Shown piece by piece: positions 48,913 to 58,695 of a stretch of 64,000 nucleotides of DNA. The stretch comes from Acidobacteriota bacterium. GTDB taxonomy: Bacteria; Acidobacteriota; Vicinamibacteria; Fen-336. The stretch's first letter is position 1. Each line of letters starts with the position of its first letter. The notes below the pieces were generated by a model. It had not been told where the DNA came from. It was given only the letters and a program-made list of their open reading frames with translations, and did no database searches. Where the stretch lies: NCBI GenBank assembly GCA_022340585.1, contig JAJDNS010000061.1, positions 47,957 through 111,956 of the forward strand, in the 5' to 3' direction. A program made the translations under genes and the position numbers.

Positions 48913-50019
48913 TCAGGCCCCGTCGGGATCCTCGGCTGGGGGCCCGGACCCGGTCTCCGCCCCGGGCTCGGCCTCGGCGGGAAGAAGCGGAGCGGCCTCG
49001 GGGGCCGGGGAGCCTCCGCTCTCCTGGTCGGCCGCCGCCGACTCCTCCCGTGGGTCCGGGGTCTCCGGTGACGTCCGAGGAGCCGGCCACCCGCCCTCGG
49101 GGGGCGGACCTTCTCCGATGTTCACCACGCTGAAGGCCCCTTCCAGCTCGATCTCGTAGCCCGGCGCGTCCGCCCCGATCCCCTCCTGCGTTGATCCCCG
49201 GTCTCCCCACACGAGGGGGAACCCGGGGCCGTCGTAGCGCACCGGTGTTCCCTCGGGAACCTTCACGTCGAAGGTGCTGAAGGCCCCCTGGAAGTGGATC
49301 CTCACCCGCTGTGAGGGAGGGGGCAGACGGAAGGTCCAGGCGTTGAAGGCCCCGCTCACCTTGGAACCGGTCACCCACCCTCGACGCAGATCGAGATCAC
49401 CTCGAACGAACGCCCCGCTGAGATCGAAGTCCAGCGGGAGGCTGTCGGTGACGCCCAGGTCCCAGACCTCTCGGCGCGTCCCGGCGATGATGAACCCGCC
49501 CTGACGCCCCCGGAGCCGGAGGTCGAGCCGGCCCTCGTGATCGTCGACGTCCAGGTGGGGGCTGCCCTCTCGGGAGGCGACCCGGCCCTCCACGAGGAGA
49601 CGAGACCCGAGGGAGCGGGTCTCGAGACCGACCTGGACGCCGGCGACCTCAGCCTCGACGCGGGCGCTCTCGGCGTTCTGCGGCCGCTCGGCGGTGACCT
49701 TGAGCCACTCACCGGGAGGCAGGGGCTCCGGCCGATCACCCCAGGCCAGCCAGAACAGCGTGCCGAGAACGACCAGCGGCCCGAGGACCATGCCCGCGGC
49801 CAGCGAGGTCTTCTCGAAGACGATGCGGATCCCGGCGGAAACGAGGAGGACCGGCCAGAACGAGACGGCGTCGATCCAGAACCCGTCGGGCAGCCCCCGC
49901 ACCGTGGCCGCGAGAAGGAAGACACCCAGCCCGGCCAGGCCCACGCCGTCGGCCACGCGGCCCCAGTCGGTCCGGGTCCGGGGTCGGCCGTCAGCGTCGT
50001 TCCTGGTCTTCCCGGACAT
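48913..50019 (-). CDS. LiaF-like / toastrack-domain membrane protein
   Basis: N-terminal LiaI/LiaF-like TM pairs (VGLAGLGVFLLAATVRG, FWPVLLVSAGIRIVFEK) and C-terminal beta repeat region ending FSVVNIGEG. Confidence 0.65.
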   Translation of the reverse strand: MSGKTRNDADGRPRTRTDWGRVADGVGLAGLGVFLLAATVRGLPDGFWIDAVSFWPVLLVSAGIRIVFEKTSLAAGMVLGPLVVLGTLFWLAWGDRPEPLPPGEWLKVTAERPQNAESARVEAEVAGVQVGLETRSLGSRLLVEGRVASREGSPHLDVDDHEGRLDLRLRGRQGGFIIAGTRREVWDLGVTDSLPLDFDLSGAFVRGDLDLRRGWVTGSKVSGAFNAWTFRLPPPSQRVRIHFQGAFSTFDVKVPEGTPVRYDGPGFPLVWGDRGSTQEGIGADAPGYEIELEGAFSVVNIGEGPPPEGGWPAPRTSPETPDPREESAAADQESGGSPAPEAAPLLPAEAEPGAETGSGPPAEDPDGA

Positions 50020-50127
50020 GGAGGTTTCTCCCTCGTTCACCAGAGCTTACGCGACATCGCCGACCGCCGTTCCGTCACTCACCGATGCCCACCGTGGATC
50101 CGCCGAAACGGGCGGCCGGGTCGGTCC

Positions 50128-52032
50128 TCAGGAGGCCTCGAGGTCGTCGATCAGGCTCCGGTGGGCCGCCACGAAGGCGCCGCCACGGGCCCGCAGGGCG
50201 CGGGCGGCGGCCCGGGCCAGGTCGAAGGCCCCGCCGTCGCGCACGCGCGCGCCGTGCTCCTGTCGGTACCCGGGCGACACCCGGAGCGACCAGTTCACGT
50301 CGTCCACGACCCCCGGCCGGTTGTAGTACTGCTCGAGGCCCAGGGCGTCGGTGAAGAACATCATCACGTTCGACGCCGGGCCGACGAAGAGCTCCGCCAG
50401 CTTGGCTTGCACCAGCGCGTTGCGGTCGCCGGCGGTCCTCCGGATCCAGCCCTCGGCGTCGTCCTCCGGGGCGAGCAGGCGCGTGGCCAGGTACTCGGCC
50501 TGGGGGCGCGAAGCCCCGGACTCGATCCAGTCTCGGGCCACGAGCCAGATCGGGCGCGTGTCGTGGTTGCCCACCATGATCCAGTCCTCGGGCCGCGCGT
50601 TCTCCCCCCGGTAGCCGTCCTCGGGTCGGGCGAGGTCGGCCTTCTGGGTGACGCGGAAGCGTCCCAGCCCGTGCCGGGCCATCACTCGGCCCAGGGGGTA
50701 GGGCTGGGTGCTGAGGATCTCGCAAGCGATGTCCGCGGTGGCGTGACCGTGCGCCTGGGCCGCCGCGACGATGGCGTCGATGAGGACCCCGTAGCGGTCG
50801 ACCTGGTCGTCGTCGAGGCTTCGTACCCAGCCGTCGGCGTGGCGTGGCCCGTCGAGATCGAGCTGGTCGGGCCGGGCGATGGCGAACTTCGCGAGCTCCG
50901 GGTGGTCCGGGAGGTCGGGCGAGGAGAACAGGCGGGCCCCGCTCTGGCCGGCGAAGGCAGGGTCCTCCTGGTCGGCGCGGTACACCCAGGGGCAGACGAA
51001 GCCGTGGGGGTGATCAATCCGCACTCCGTCGAGCTCCGCGAACATCTTCTCCATTCGAGCGTGGAGGAACCGCAGCGCGGCCCCCGGCTCGGGCCCGCCG
51101 TCCACCCCCGCCACCACGAACTGCCGGGGATCGAGCACCGCGTGGTTCCAGGCCTGTCCCTCGGGGTTCGTGCGCGACGGCGGGGCCCCCATCCGGTACC
51201 GCCGCAGGAGGAACGCCTGGGCGGCCCAGTCGTCCCGGGGAGAGAGGCCGATCTGCAGGTCCCCGAACAGCTTCAGTCCGAGGCCGTGCGCCCGCTCCTG
51301 CAGCTCCCGGTGCTGCCGGTGGAGGAGGAACTGCACGAAGGTCCAGGCGTCGACGCCGTCGATGTGCTCGCCCAGGCGTGCGCGCAGCCGTCCGGCCGCC
51401 TGGGCCTCGTCCCCTGGCCGGGGGTCGAAGAGCCGCCGGTCGGCCTCGTCCGGCCACTCGCGCCAGTAGCGGCCGCCGTTGGCAGCCTCGAGGGCCTGGT
51501 AGAGGCCGTCGCGGGCCAGCCACCCGGCGTTCGCGTGGCCGAAGGCATCGAGCTGGGACGCGAGGCGGGCCAGGAGCGGGTCGCGGGCCTGGACGCGGGC
51601 GGCCTTGAACCGCTCCCACAGCACGGCGTGGACGGGGGCCAGCGCGGTGTGCACCCAGGCGTGGGGGACTCGCTCTCGGGGGGCCGGTCGCGAAGCCACC
51701 AGCTCGGCAAGCTCCTCCCCGGGCAAGAGCTCGCCCCAGTCGGGTTGGGTCAGGGGCGCGAGGGCGAGGGACAGTGGGTTGCGCGAGAAGAGGGTGCCGT
51801 CATAGGGCGACGCGTTCCCGGGCGAGGTCGCTCCCTGGGGCCCGAGCTGCACGCCAGTGAACCCGAGCTCGGCGACGAACTCCAGGAAGTCGGCGGCGCC
51901 GGCCGAGTAGGGGGTGCCCCGCCCCACGTCCTCGTCGGCGCGGGAGGGGAATGCGGCGTCGTGAATGCCGAGCAGGAGATTGCGGATGCCCAGCAGCTCG
52001 AGGGCTTGGCGGAGGCGTTCGGGTGCAGGCAC
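50128..52032 (-). CDS. 4-alpha-glucanotransferase-like GH77 enzyme
   Basis: LGFTGVQLGPQGATSPGNASPYDGTLFSRNPLSL; GLGLKLFGDLQIGLSPRDDWA; DGVRIDHPHGFVCPWVY; VGNHDTRPIW. Confidence 0.75.
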   Translation of the reverse strand: MPAPERLRQALELLGIRNLLLGIHDAAFPSRADEDVGRGTPYSAGAADFLEFVAELGFTGVQLGPQGATSPGNASPYDGTLFSRNPLSLALAPLTQPDWGELLPGEELAELVASRPAPRERVPHAWVHTALAPVHAVLWERFKAARVQARDPLLARLASQLDAFGHANAGWLARDGLYQALEAANGGRYWREWPDEADRRLFDPRPGDEAQAAGRLRARLGEHIDGVDAWTFVQFLLHRQHRELQERAHGLGLKLFGDLQIGLSPRDDWAAQAFLLRRYRMGAPPSRTNPEGQAWNHAVLDPRQFVVAGVDGGPEPGAALRFLHARMEKMFAELDGVRIDHPHGFVCPWVYRADQEDPAFAGQSGARLFSSPDLPDHPELAKFAIARPDQLDLDGPRHADGWVRSLDDDQVDRYGVLIDAIVAAAQAHGHATADIACEILSTQPYPLGRVMARHGLGRFRVTQKADLARPEDGYRGENARPEDWIMVGNHDTRPIWLVARDWIESGASRPQAEYLATRLLAPEDDAEGWIRRTAGDRNALVQAKLAELFVGPASNVMMFFTDALGLEQYYNRPGVVDDVNWSLRVSPGYRQEHGARVRDGGAFDLARAAARALRARGGAFVAAHRSLIDDLEAS

Positions 52033-52063
52033 GGCCGAACGTTAGCACGCTCGCCGAGTCGGT

Positions 52064-52966
52064 TCAGCCGGCCTCGGGCACCCCGTACATCTGGTCCGGG
52101 GCCAGCACCTCGGGGAAGCGGGAGCGGAGGGCGTGTCGCGTCTGGTCGCAGAGGTGGCAGGCGTCGGCGTACTCCGGGCGCGGGCGAACCCCGTAACGCC
52201 GCGCCAGCTCCGCCGGTCCGCCGGCCAGGAGCGGGCCGCAGATCGGGTGGGACGACGGCTCGTAACGCTCGCAGAGGTCCTTCAGGCTCTCGGTGAGGAC
52301 GTTGCCGAGGGCGATGCCCTGGCAGACGTGGGCGTAGCCCAGGGGGTCGACGTGCAACCGACCGGGATCCTCGAGGTCCTCGTGGGGGCACGCGTCGAAC
52401 CCGGTCCAAGGCCGGTGCGGGGCCCGGGACGCCAGCGTCTCCGCGGCCCGTCCCCGGAACATCACCCCGCTTTCGCCGTGAGGGAGCTGCCCGGAGCAGC
52501 TCCGGGCCCCGGCCTCGGGCTCGGCGATGGAGACGACGTCCACCGGGATCCCCAGCTTCTCCGCGGCGGTCTGAGCGTTTCGGACCTCGGGACTCAGACG
52601 CTCGCGGCCGTGGTAGAGATCGCTGCTCAAGGACAGATCGGAGATCGGTGACGCCATGGGCTCGAGCCACACCTCCGCGTCCTCCGGGCTCGTGGCCCAG
52701 TACCCGTTGGAGACGAGACCCACGCGGAAGCCGCTCTCGGCCGCTTCCCGGACCCCGCGGACCAGGATGGGGTAGAAGAGGAGGGGCTCGCCCCCCTCGA
52801 AGTAGATCCACTCCACCGTCCCCAGCGCGCGCGCCTCGTTCAGGACGTGGCGGATCGTTGCCAGGGTCATGGTGCCTTCCTGGCGCGGGCTGCCCCAGAC
52901 GAAGCAGTGGTCGCACTCGAACGTGCACTGGTAGGTGAGTAGCAGATGGACGCCAGTGAGCTTCAT
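52064..52966 (-). CDS. Radical SAM protein with C-terminal Cys-rich region
   Basis: LLLTYQCTFECDHCFVWG CxxxCxxC; IYFEGGEPLL; C-terminal CHLCDQTRHAL. Confidence 0.85.
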   Translation of the reverse strand: MKLTGVHLLLTYQCTFECDHCFVWGSPRQEGTMTLATIRHVLNEARALGTVEWIYFEGGEPLLFYPILVRGVREAAESGFRVGLVSNGYWATSPEDAEVWLEPMASPISDLSLSSDLYHGRERLSPEVRNAQTAAEKLGIPVDVVSIAEPEAGARSCSGQLPHGESGVMFRGRAAETLASRAPHRPWTGFDACPHEDLEDPGRLHVDPLGYAHVCQGIALGNVLTESLKDLCERYEPSSHPICGPLLAGGPAELARRYGVRPRPEYADACHLCDQTRHALRSRFPEVLAPDQMYGVPEAG

Positions 52967-53189
52967 GGGAATGCCTCACGGTCAATCTGGCGCTCGTAGA
53001 GTAACAGAGGGTCGTCGCCCACCGCATGATCTTCGCCAGGCCGAGTCCGCGAGACGGGAGGCCGGCCCCGGCGGGGCGCGAAGTCGTCCCCCTGCGGGGA
53101 ACAACATCTCGCCCACTTCCCGTATCACTTAGTGATGACCGGGGCGCGTGCGGATGGCGCGCCGGAACGAGCTTCGAGGAAGGACGGCG

Positions 53190-54764
53190 ATGCCCACCCA
53201 TTCACCGGCCACCAGCGTCCACCCGGATGCACCACCGTCCTCGCAGGTCCCTCTCGTTCTGCTCGCGGCCTTCAGCGTGTGCCTTCAGCTTCTCCCGCTG
53301 CTCAATGCCGAGTACGGGTATTTCCGGGACGAGCTCTACTACATGGCCTGCGCGAAGCACCTCGCCTTCGGCTATGTGGATCACCCCCCGCTGGCCCCCT
53401 TCCTCCTTCGGCTCGTCCTGATCACTCTCGGCGAGTCCGTCCTCGCGATCCGACTCCTGCCCGCCCTGGCCGGTGCGGCCACGGTCTTCCTGACCGGGAG
53501 CATCGCCCGTCGCCTGGGAGGCGGGACCTTCGCCCAGTCCCTGGGCGCGCTGGCCATGGCGGTGGCCCCGGGCTTCCTCATCTTCTGTGGCTTCTACTCC
53601 ATGAACCCCTTCGAGAGCCTGCTCTGGACGGGCTGTGTCTACGTAGTAGTGAGGATCGTCCAGGAGCACGAGCCCCGCCTGTGGGCCCTGGTGGGTGTCC
53701 TGGTCGGCATTGGGCTGCTGAACAAGCACACGCTGATCGTGTATGCCTTCAGCCTCGTCCTCGCCCTGCTGCTCACCCCGGCCCGAAGGCAGGTTCTGAG
53801 CCGGTGGTTCTGGTTGGGCGGCGCCCTGGCGGTGCTCATCGTCCTCCCGAACGTCGTGTGGCAGGTCCACAACGACCTGGCGTCGCTCGAGTTCTACCGC
53901 AACGCGAACCTGCTGAAGAACATCGACACCTCGCCGGTGGAGGTGCTTCTCGCCCAGGTCTTCGTCATGAACCCCCTGGCCTTTCCCGTCTGGTTCGCCG
54001 GGCTCTGCTTCTTCCTCTTCTCCGGGCAGGGGAGGGGGCTTCGAGTCCTGGGCCTCACCTACCTGTTCTTGCTGGCGACGATGATGTGGGCGGGCTCGAG
54101 CCGGCCGGACCGGATGCTGGCCGCCTACCCCATGCTCTTCGCCGGCGGGGGAGTGCTCATCGCGGGCTTCGTCGAGAGACGATCGCGCTGGCTCCTGCAG
54201 ACCGTCGTCGCGGGTGTCGTTCTGGTCGGCGGCGTCCTCTTTGCGCCCATCGCCCTCCCGGTCCTTCCCCCCGGGCCGCTCGCGCAGTATGCGCAGAGGC
54301 TCTCCCCTCCCCGAGTCGAGCAGGGCGCCACCGCGCGGCTTCCCCAGTGGTTTGCCGATCGCTTCGGGTGGGAGGAGATGGCGGCCTCCGTTGCCGAGGC
54401 TCTCGACTCACTGCCCGAGCAGAAGCAAGGGCAGGTCCTCCTCCTCGCCGAGAACTACGGCGAAGCCGGGGCCCTGGAGCTCTTCGGCCCGCGGTACGGC
54501 CTGCCCCCGGTCATCTCGCCGCACAACACCTACCACCTCTGGAGCGCAGAGCATGACGAGGCGCCGACCTACATCGCGATCGGGCTGCCGGAGGAGGAGC
54601 TGAGACGGATCTTCGGCGAGGTCACGCCGGTGGGCGTGCACCGCTGCACCTGGTGCATGGACTACGAGAACGACCTTCCGATCTACATCTGCCGGGACGC
54701 CAGGACGCCGTTCGGGGACTGGTGGCCGACGATGAAGTGGTACGGGGGCGCCCGAAAGTCGTAG
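53190..54764 (+). CDS. GT39/ArnT-like membrane glycosyltransferase
   Basis: EYGYFRDELYYMACAKHLAFGYVDHPPLAPFLLRL; multi-TM. Confidence 0.85.
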   Translation: MPTHSPATSVHPDAPPSSQVPLVLLAAFSVCLQLLPLLNAEYGYFRDELYYMACAKHLAFGYVDHPPLAPFLLRLVLITLGESVLAIRLLPALAGAATVFLTGSIARRLGGGTFAQSLGALAMAVAPGFLIFCGFYSMNPFESLLWTGCVYVVVRIVQEHEPRLWALVGVLVGIGLLNKHTLIVYAFSLVLALLLTPARRQVLSRWFWLGGALAVLIVLPNVVWQVHNDLASLEFYRNANLLKNIDTSPVEVLLAQVFVMNPLAFPVWFAGLCFFLFSGQGRGLRVLGLTYLFLLATMMWAGSSRPDRMLAAYPMLFAGGGVLIAGFVERRSRWLLQTVVAGVVLVGGVLFAPIALPVLPPGPLAQYAQRLSPPRVEQGATARLPQWFADRFGWEEMAASVAEALDSLPEQKQGQVLLLAENYGEAGALELFGPRYGLPPVISPHNTYHLWSAEHDEAPTYIAIGLPEEELRRIFGEVTPVGVHRCTWCMDYENDLPIYICRDARTPFGDWWPTMKWYGGARKS

Positions 54765-54843
54765 GCGGCGTGGCCTCGAGACTCTGGCGTTCCGCCGGAA
54801 GCAGTTATAGTCTCTGCGCGATCGACGGCCAGGAGGGTGCCCC

Positions 54844-55910
54844 ATGGCGTTGTCGGCCGGAACACGCCTCGGCTCCTACCAGATCCTCGAGCCCCTCGGG
54901 GCCGGGGGGATGGGGCCGTGGCCACGACGGTCTGGCGGCTGCAGCCGCCAGAGCTCCCTCCGCCAACCGTCGTGCAGCTCACCTCGGCGCGGCAGGCTCA
55001 CAACCCCTCGTTTTCGCCCGATGGCGACCGGATCGCCTTCGCCTCCGCGGGACAGCGCGGAGACAACTGGGACATCTGGCTGAAGATCATCGGCGCGGAC
55101 GGGGCCCGGCGCCTGACCACCGACCCCGCGGTGGACGACAACCCCGCGTGGTCTCCGGACGGCCGGCGCATCGCGTTCACATCGTCTCGGGCCGACGAAC
55201 GGAGCGAGATCTGGCTGGCCGAGGCCGACGGGACCAGACCCACGCGCCTGACCCACGGTCCCGGCCGCCACCAGGGAGGACCGCGATGGTCTCCAGACGG
55301 GAGTCTGGTGGCCTTTGACTCCTATGCCGATGACGGTCACGCCGACATCTGGGCGATCGGGGTCGACGGATCGGGACTCCGGCAGGTCACACACGATCCG
55401 GGCGATGCGATCCTTCCGAGCTGGTCGCGGGATGGCCGCTTCCTCTACTTCGTCTCCAACCGGACGGGTCGGGACGAGATCTGGCGGATTGCGGCGAGCG
55501 GTGAGGGGGACGAGCAGGTGACGGACGCCGGCGCCCAGGGACCCATCGTGGAGAGCGCCGACGGCCGCACCCTGTACTATCGGGGACCCACACAGGGGGG
55601 CTTCGGCGGGGCGCTCCTCTCACGGCCCACCGCGGGCGGAGAGCGCCGGATGATTCTCCCCTGCCTCACCGCCTACGATATCGGCCGGCGCGGTCTCGTC
55701 TACATGGAGTGTCCCCGCGAGGGTGCCGGTCCCGCCGAACTCCGGCTGCACGAGCGCGACGTGGGTACGGGAGCAGACCGGCCGGTCGCAACGATCGGGA
55801 CCACTCTCAGCATCGGCTTGAGCGTGTCCCCGGACGGCCAGACGATCATCTATGACAGCTCGAGCTCCTGGGGCACCTCCGACGTCATGATGATCGACAA
55901 CTTCCGCTGA
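54844..55910 (+). pseudogene. Remnant of Ser/Thr kinase-TolB-propeller fusion: kinase N-terminus in one frame, propeller in another; kinase core absent
   Basis: 54844.. MALSAGTRLGSYQILEPLGAGGMG then frame lost; propeller ORF (54837..55910 frame) NPSFSPDGDRIAFASAGQRGDNWDIW ... SDVMMIDNFR. Confidence 0.75.
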
Positions 55911-56102
55911 GCCCCCGCGAGGGAGGCGATGTGGCGATTGGTGTCCCTGTTTGCTGGGGAAGCTCGCCCCGGGGCGGGTTTCCACAGGGTGCCGCCATTT
56001 GCCCCTGCACTGCGCGATGCGGGGAGTCTTCCCCCGCCTCCTCGCCGGAGTTAGGATCTGCGGTGATCCCGGCCGCGTCGCGGTGCTGGGCGGGAGCACG
56101 GG

Positions 56103-56936
56103 ATGGTGAGCAGGAAGTACGCGGGCGACGTCGCGGCCATTCTGGCCAGGCGGCACGACAACGGGGCGGACTTCTGGGCCAGCGCCGATGGTCGCCTGGC
56201 CGTCGGCGACCCGTTCAGCACCCTCACGTCCCTCCTGGTCCTCCATGAGCTGAAGGTGGCGCGCACTCACGAGGCGGTTCGCGGCGCCCTCGAGCTGGTC
56301 CGCGGGGCGCGGCGGGACGACGGCCGCTACCGTCTCGCCCCAGGTGGAGCTCTCTATCCCTGCTCCACGGCTGCGGCGGCCAGGGTGCTGTGTCGGTTCG
56401 GCCGAGCGCCCGACGAGGAGCTGCACCAGACCCTGGTCCACCTGCTGGAGACGCAGCACGACGACGGCGGCTGGCGCTGCAGGAAGTTCCCGTACGGGCG
56501 GGGACCGGAGACCGAGTTCTCCAATCCCGGCGTGACCCTGTTCGTGCTGGATGTCTTCCGCTTCACGGATCACCTGAACAAGAACCCGGATCTCGACAGG
56601 GCGGTGGACTCCCTCCTGGACCACTGGGTGGTCAGGCGCCCCATGGGGCCTTGTCACTACGGAATCGGCACCCTCTTCATGCAGGTGGAGTATCCGTTCC
56701 TGCGCTACAACCTCTTCTCCTACGTCCACGTGCTGTCCTTCTACGATCGAGCCACGAACGACCCGCGCTACCTCGAGGCGCTCGGCGTGCTCGAGTCCAA
56801 GCTCGACGCACGCGGTCGAGTCGTGGTCGAGCGCCCGAACCGCCGGCTCGCCGGGTTATCGTTCTGTGCAGCGGGGCGCCCGTCCGACCTGGCGACGGCC
56901 CGCTACCGGGAGATCGTCCAGCGCCTGGAGGGGTGA
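56103..56936 (+). CDS. Alpha/alpha-toroid (prenyltransferase/squalene-oxidase-repeat-like) protein
   Basis: LLETQHDDGGWRCRKFPYGRGPETEFSNPGVTLFVLDVFRF. Confidence 0.6.
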   Translation: MVSRKYAGDVAAILARRHDNGADFWASADGRLAVGDPFSTLTSLLVLHELKVARTHEAVRGALELVRGARRDDGRYRLAPGGALYPCSTAAAARVLCRFGRAPDEELHQTLVHLLETQHDDGGWRCRKFPYGRGPETEFSNPGVTLFVLDVFRFTDHLNKNPDLDRAVDSLLDHWVVRRPMGPCHYGIGTLFMQVEYPFLRYNLFSYVHVLSFYDRATNDPRYLEALGVLESKLDARGRVVVERPNRRLAGLSFCAAGRPSDLATARYREIVQRLEG

Positions 56937-56973
56937 CGGGTCGCTCTGGCTGAGGGACCGACCATCCCGGTCG

Positions 56974-57008
56974 CCCACCACGCGTTCCCGACTGGGCTGC
57001 GTGGTGGG
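56974..57008 (+). terminator. 10-bp-stem hairpin downstream of the toroid gene
   Basis: CCCACCACGC - 15 nt - GCGTGGTGGG. Confidence 0.4.
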
Positions 57009-57122
57009 TCCGGCAAGCGGAGTCGCGGGGGGGTGGAGCTTGAGACGGGTCTGCTACTCGGAGGCCATGAGCCTGGCCCCGGACGACGATGCGGGGGGCG
57101 ATCCCGGCTCGGAGCCCGGAGC

Positions 57123-57548
57123 GTGAGGATCCGGCCGTTCCAGGAATCCGACACCGACCGGGTCGTCGATCTGTGGGACCGCTGCGGGCTCCTCCGGCCC
57201 TGGAACGACCCCCGGAAGGACATCGCGCGGAAGCTCGAGGTCCAGCGGGAGCTCTTCCTGGTCGGCGAGATCGACGGGCTGGTGATGGCGGTGGTGATGG
57301 CCGGGTACGAGGGGCACCGTGGCTGGGTGAACTACCTCGCGGTCGAGCCGGAGCTGCAGGGCCAGGGCCTCGGACGGCAGATGATGGCCGCGGTGGAGCG
57401 AGGCCTGGCCGCGCTTGGCTGCCCGAAGGTGCAGCTCCAGATCCGGCGGGGCAATCTCGACGTCGTGAGGTTCTACCGTGCGCTCGGGTACGCCGAGGAC
57501 GAGGTCATCAGCATGGGCAAGCGGCTCGTGTTCGACGACGGAGGGTGA
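57123..57548 (+). CDS. GNAT acetyltransferase (YpeA-like)
   Basis: VRIRPFQESDTDRVVDLWDRCGLLRPWNDPRKDIARKL; NYLAVEPELQGQGLGRQMM; NLDVVRFYRALGY. Confidence 0.88.
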   Translation: MRIRPFQESDTDRVVDLWDRCGLLRPWNDPRKDIARKLEVQRELFLVGEIDGLVMAVVMAGYEGHRGWVNYLAVEPELQGQGLGRQMMAAVERGLAALGCPKVQLQIRRGNLDVVRFYRALGYAEDEVISMGKRLVFDDGG

Positions 57549-57756
57549 CTCCGCGGATGCTCCAGCTCGAGCGGCTGTGTGTCAATGATGAACCTGCGCA
57601 CCCGGGAGTCGCGGAGTGCGGTCCCGTCAGGCGCTGGCGTGGCGGGCCCCCGAGGACGCGAGCGCGGCGCCTCGGCGGGTCTCCGGTGCCCATCATGGGG
57701 GGCGGGCTCCGCCACGCGTGCGTTATAGTCCGGTCGAGAGGCGTGGGGGGCCCTCG

Positions 57757-58695
57757 ATGAACGACGACCTGCGGCGGCGATTGCCCGCCCTCAAGGCCCA
57801 GCTCGGCCGAGTGATCCTGGGCAAGGAAGAAGCCCTGGACCACGTGCTGGTGGCGCTCTTGAGCGGCCACCACCTCCTCCTCGAGGACGTGCCCGGGGTG
57901 GGGAAGACGACCCTCGCCAAGGCCCTGGCCCGCTCCTTCGACGGTCACTTTCGCCGGGTGCAGTTCACCCCCGACCTCCTGCCCACCGACATCCTCGGCT
58001 CCGCCGTGTACAACCCCCGGGACGGCGGCTTCAGCTTCCAGGAGGGGCCGGTCTTCACCCACGTCCTCCTCGCCGACGAGATCAACCGAGCCTCGCCCCG
58101 CACCCAGTCGGCGCTCCTCGAGGCGATGAGCGAGGGGCAGGTCTCGGCCGACGGGGTGACGCGGCCCCTGCCCTCGCCGTTCCTGGTGGTGGCGACGCAG
58201 AACCCGGTGGAGTACCACGGGACGTATCCCCTGCCCGAGGCCCAGCTCGATCGCTTCGGGCTCCGCCTGAGCCTGGGCTACCCCGGGGCCGAGGAGGAGG
58301 TGGACGTCATCTTCAGCCAGGCCGAGAGGCATCCCGTCGACACCCTCGAGCCGGTCCTCGGCGCCGAGGACGTCCTGGCCCTGCAGACCCTCGTCCGGAA
58401 GGTGCGAGTCGAGCGCCGGCTCGGGCGCTACGTGGTGGCCCTGGCCGAGGCCACCCGCCGTCACCCCTCGATCCAGCTCGGCTGCTCGCCGCGCGGCACG
58501 CTCATGCTCGTTCACGCGGCCCAGGCTCGGGCCTTCGTCGCCGGGCGCGACTTCGTGACCCCCGAGGACGTCAAGGCCGAGGCCGTGCCCGTTCTCGCCC
58601 ACCGCCTGGGCCTCGAGACCAAGGCCCGGTACTCGGGGGTGTCGAAGGAGGAGACCGTGCGCGACCTCCTCGCCTCGGTGCCCATCGGCATCTGA
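57757..58695 (+). CDS. MoxR-family AAA+ ATPase
   Basis: HHLLLEDVPGVGKTTLAKALA; LLADEINRASPRTQSALLEAM. Confidence 0.93.
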   Translation: MNDDLRRRLPALKAQLGRVILGKEEALDHVLVALLSGHHLLLEDVPGVGKTTLAKALARSFDGHFRRVQFTPDLLPTDILGSAVYNPRDGGFSFQEGPVFTHVLLADEINRASPRTQSALLEAMSEGQVSADGVTRPLPSPFLVVATQNPVEYHGTYPLPEAQLDRFGLRLSLGYPGAEEEVDVIFSQAERHPVDTLEPVLGAEDVLALQTLVRKVRVERRLGRYVVALAEATRRHPSIQLGCSPRGTLMLVHAAQARAFVAGRDFVTPEDVKAEAVPVLAHRLGLETKARYSGVSKEETVRDLLASVPIGI

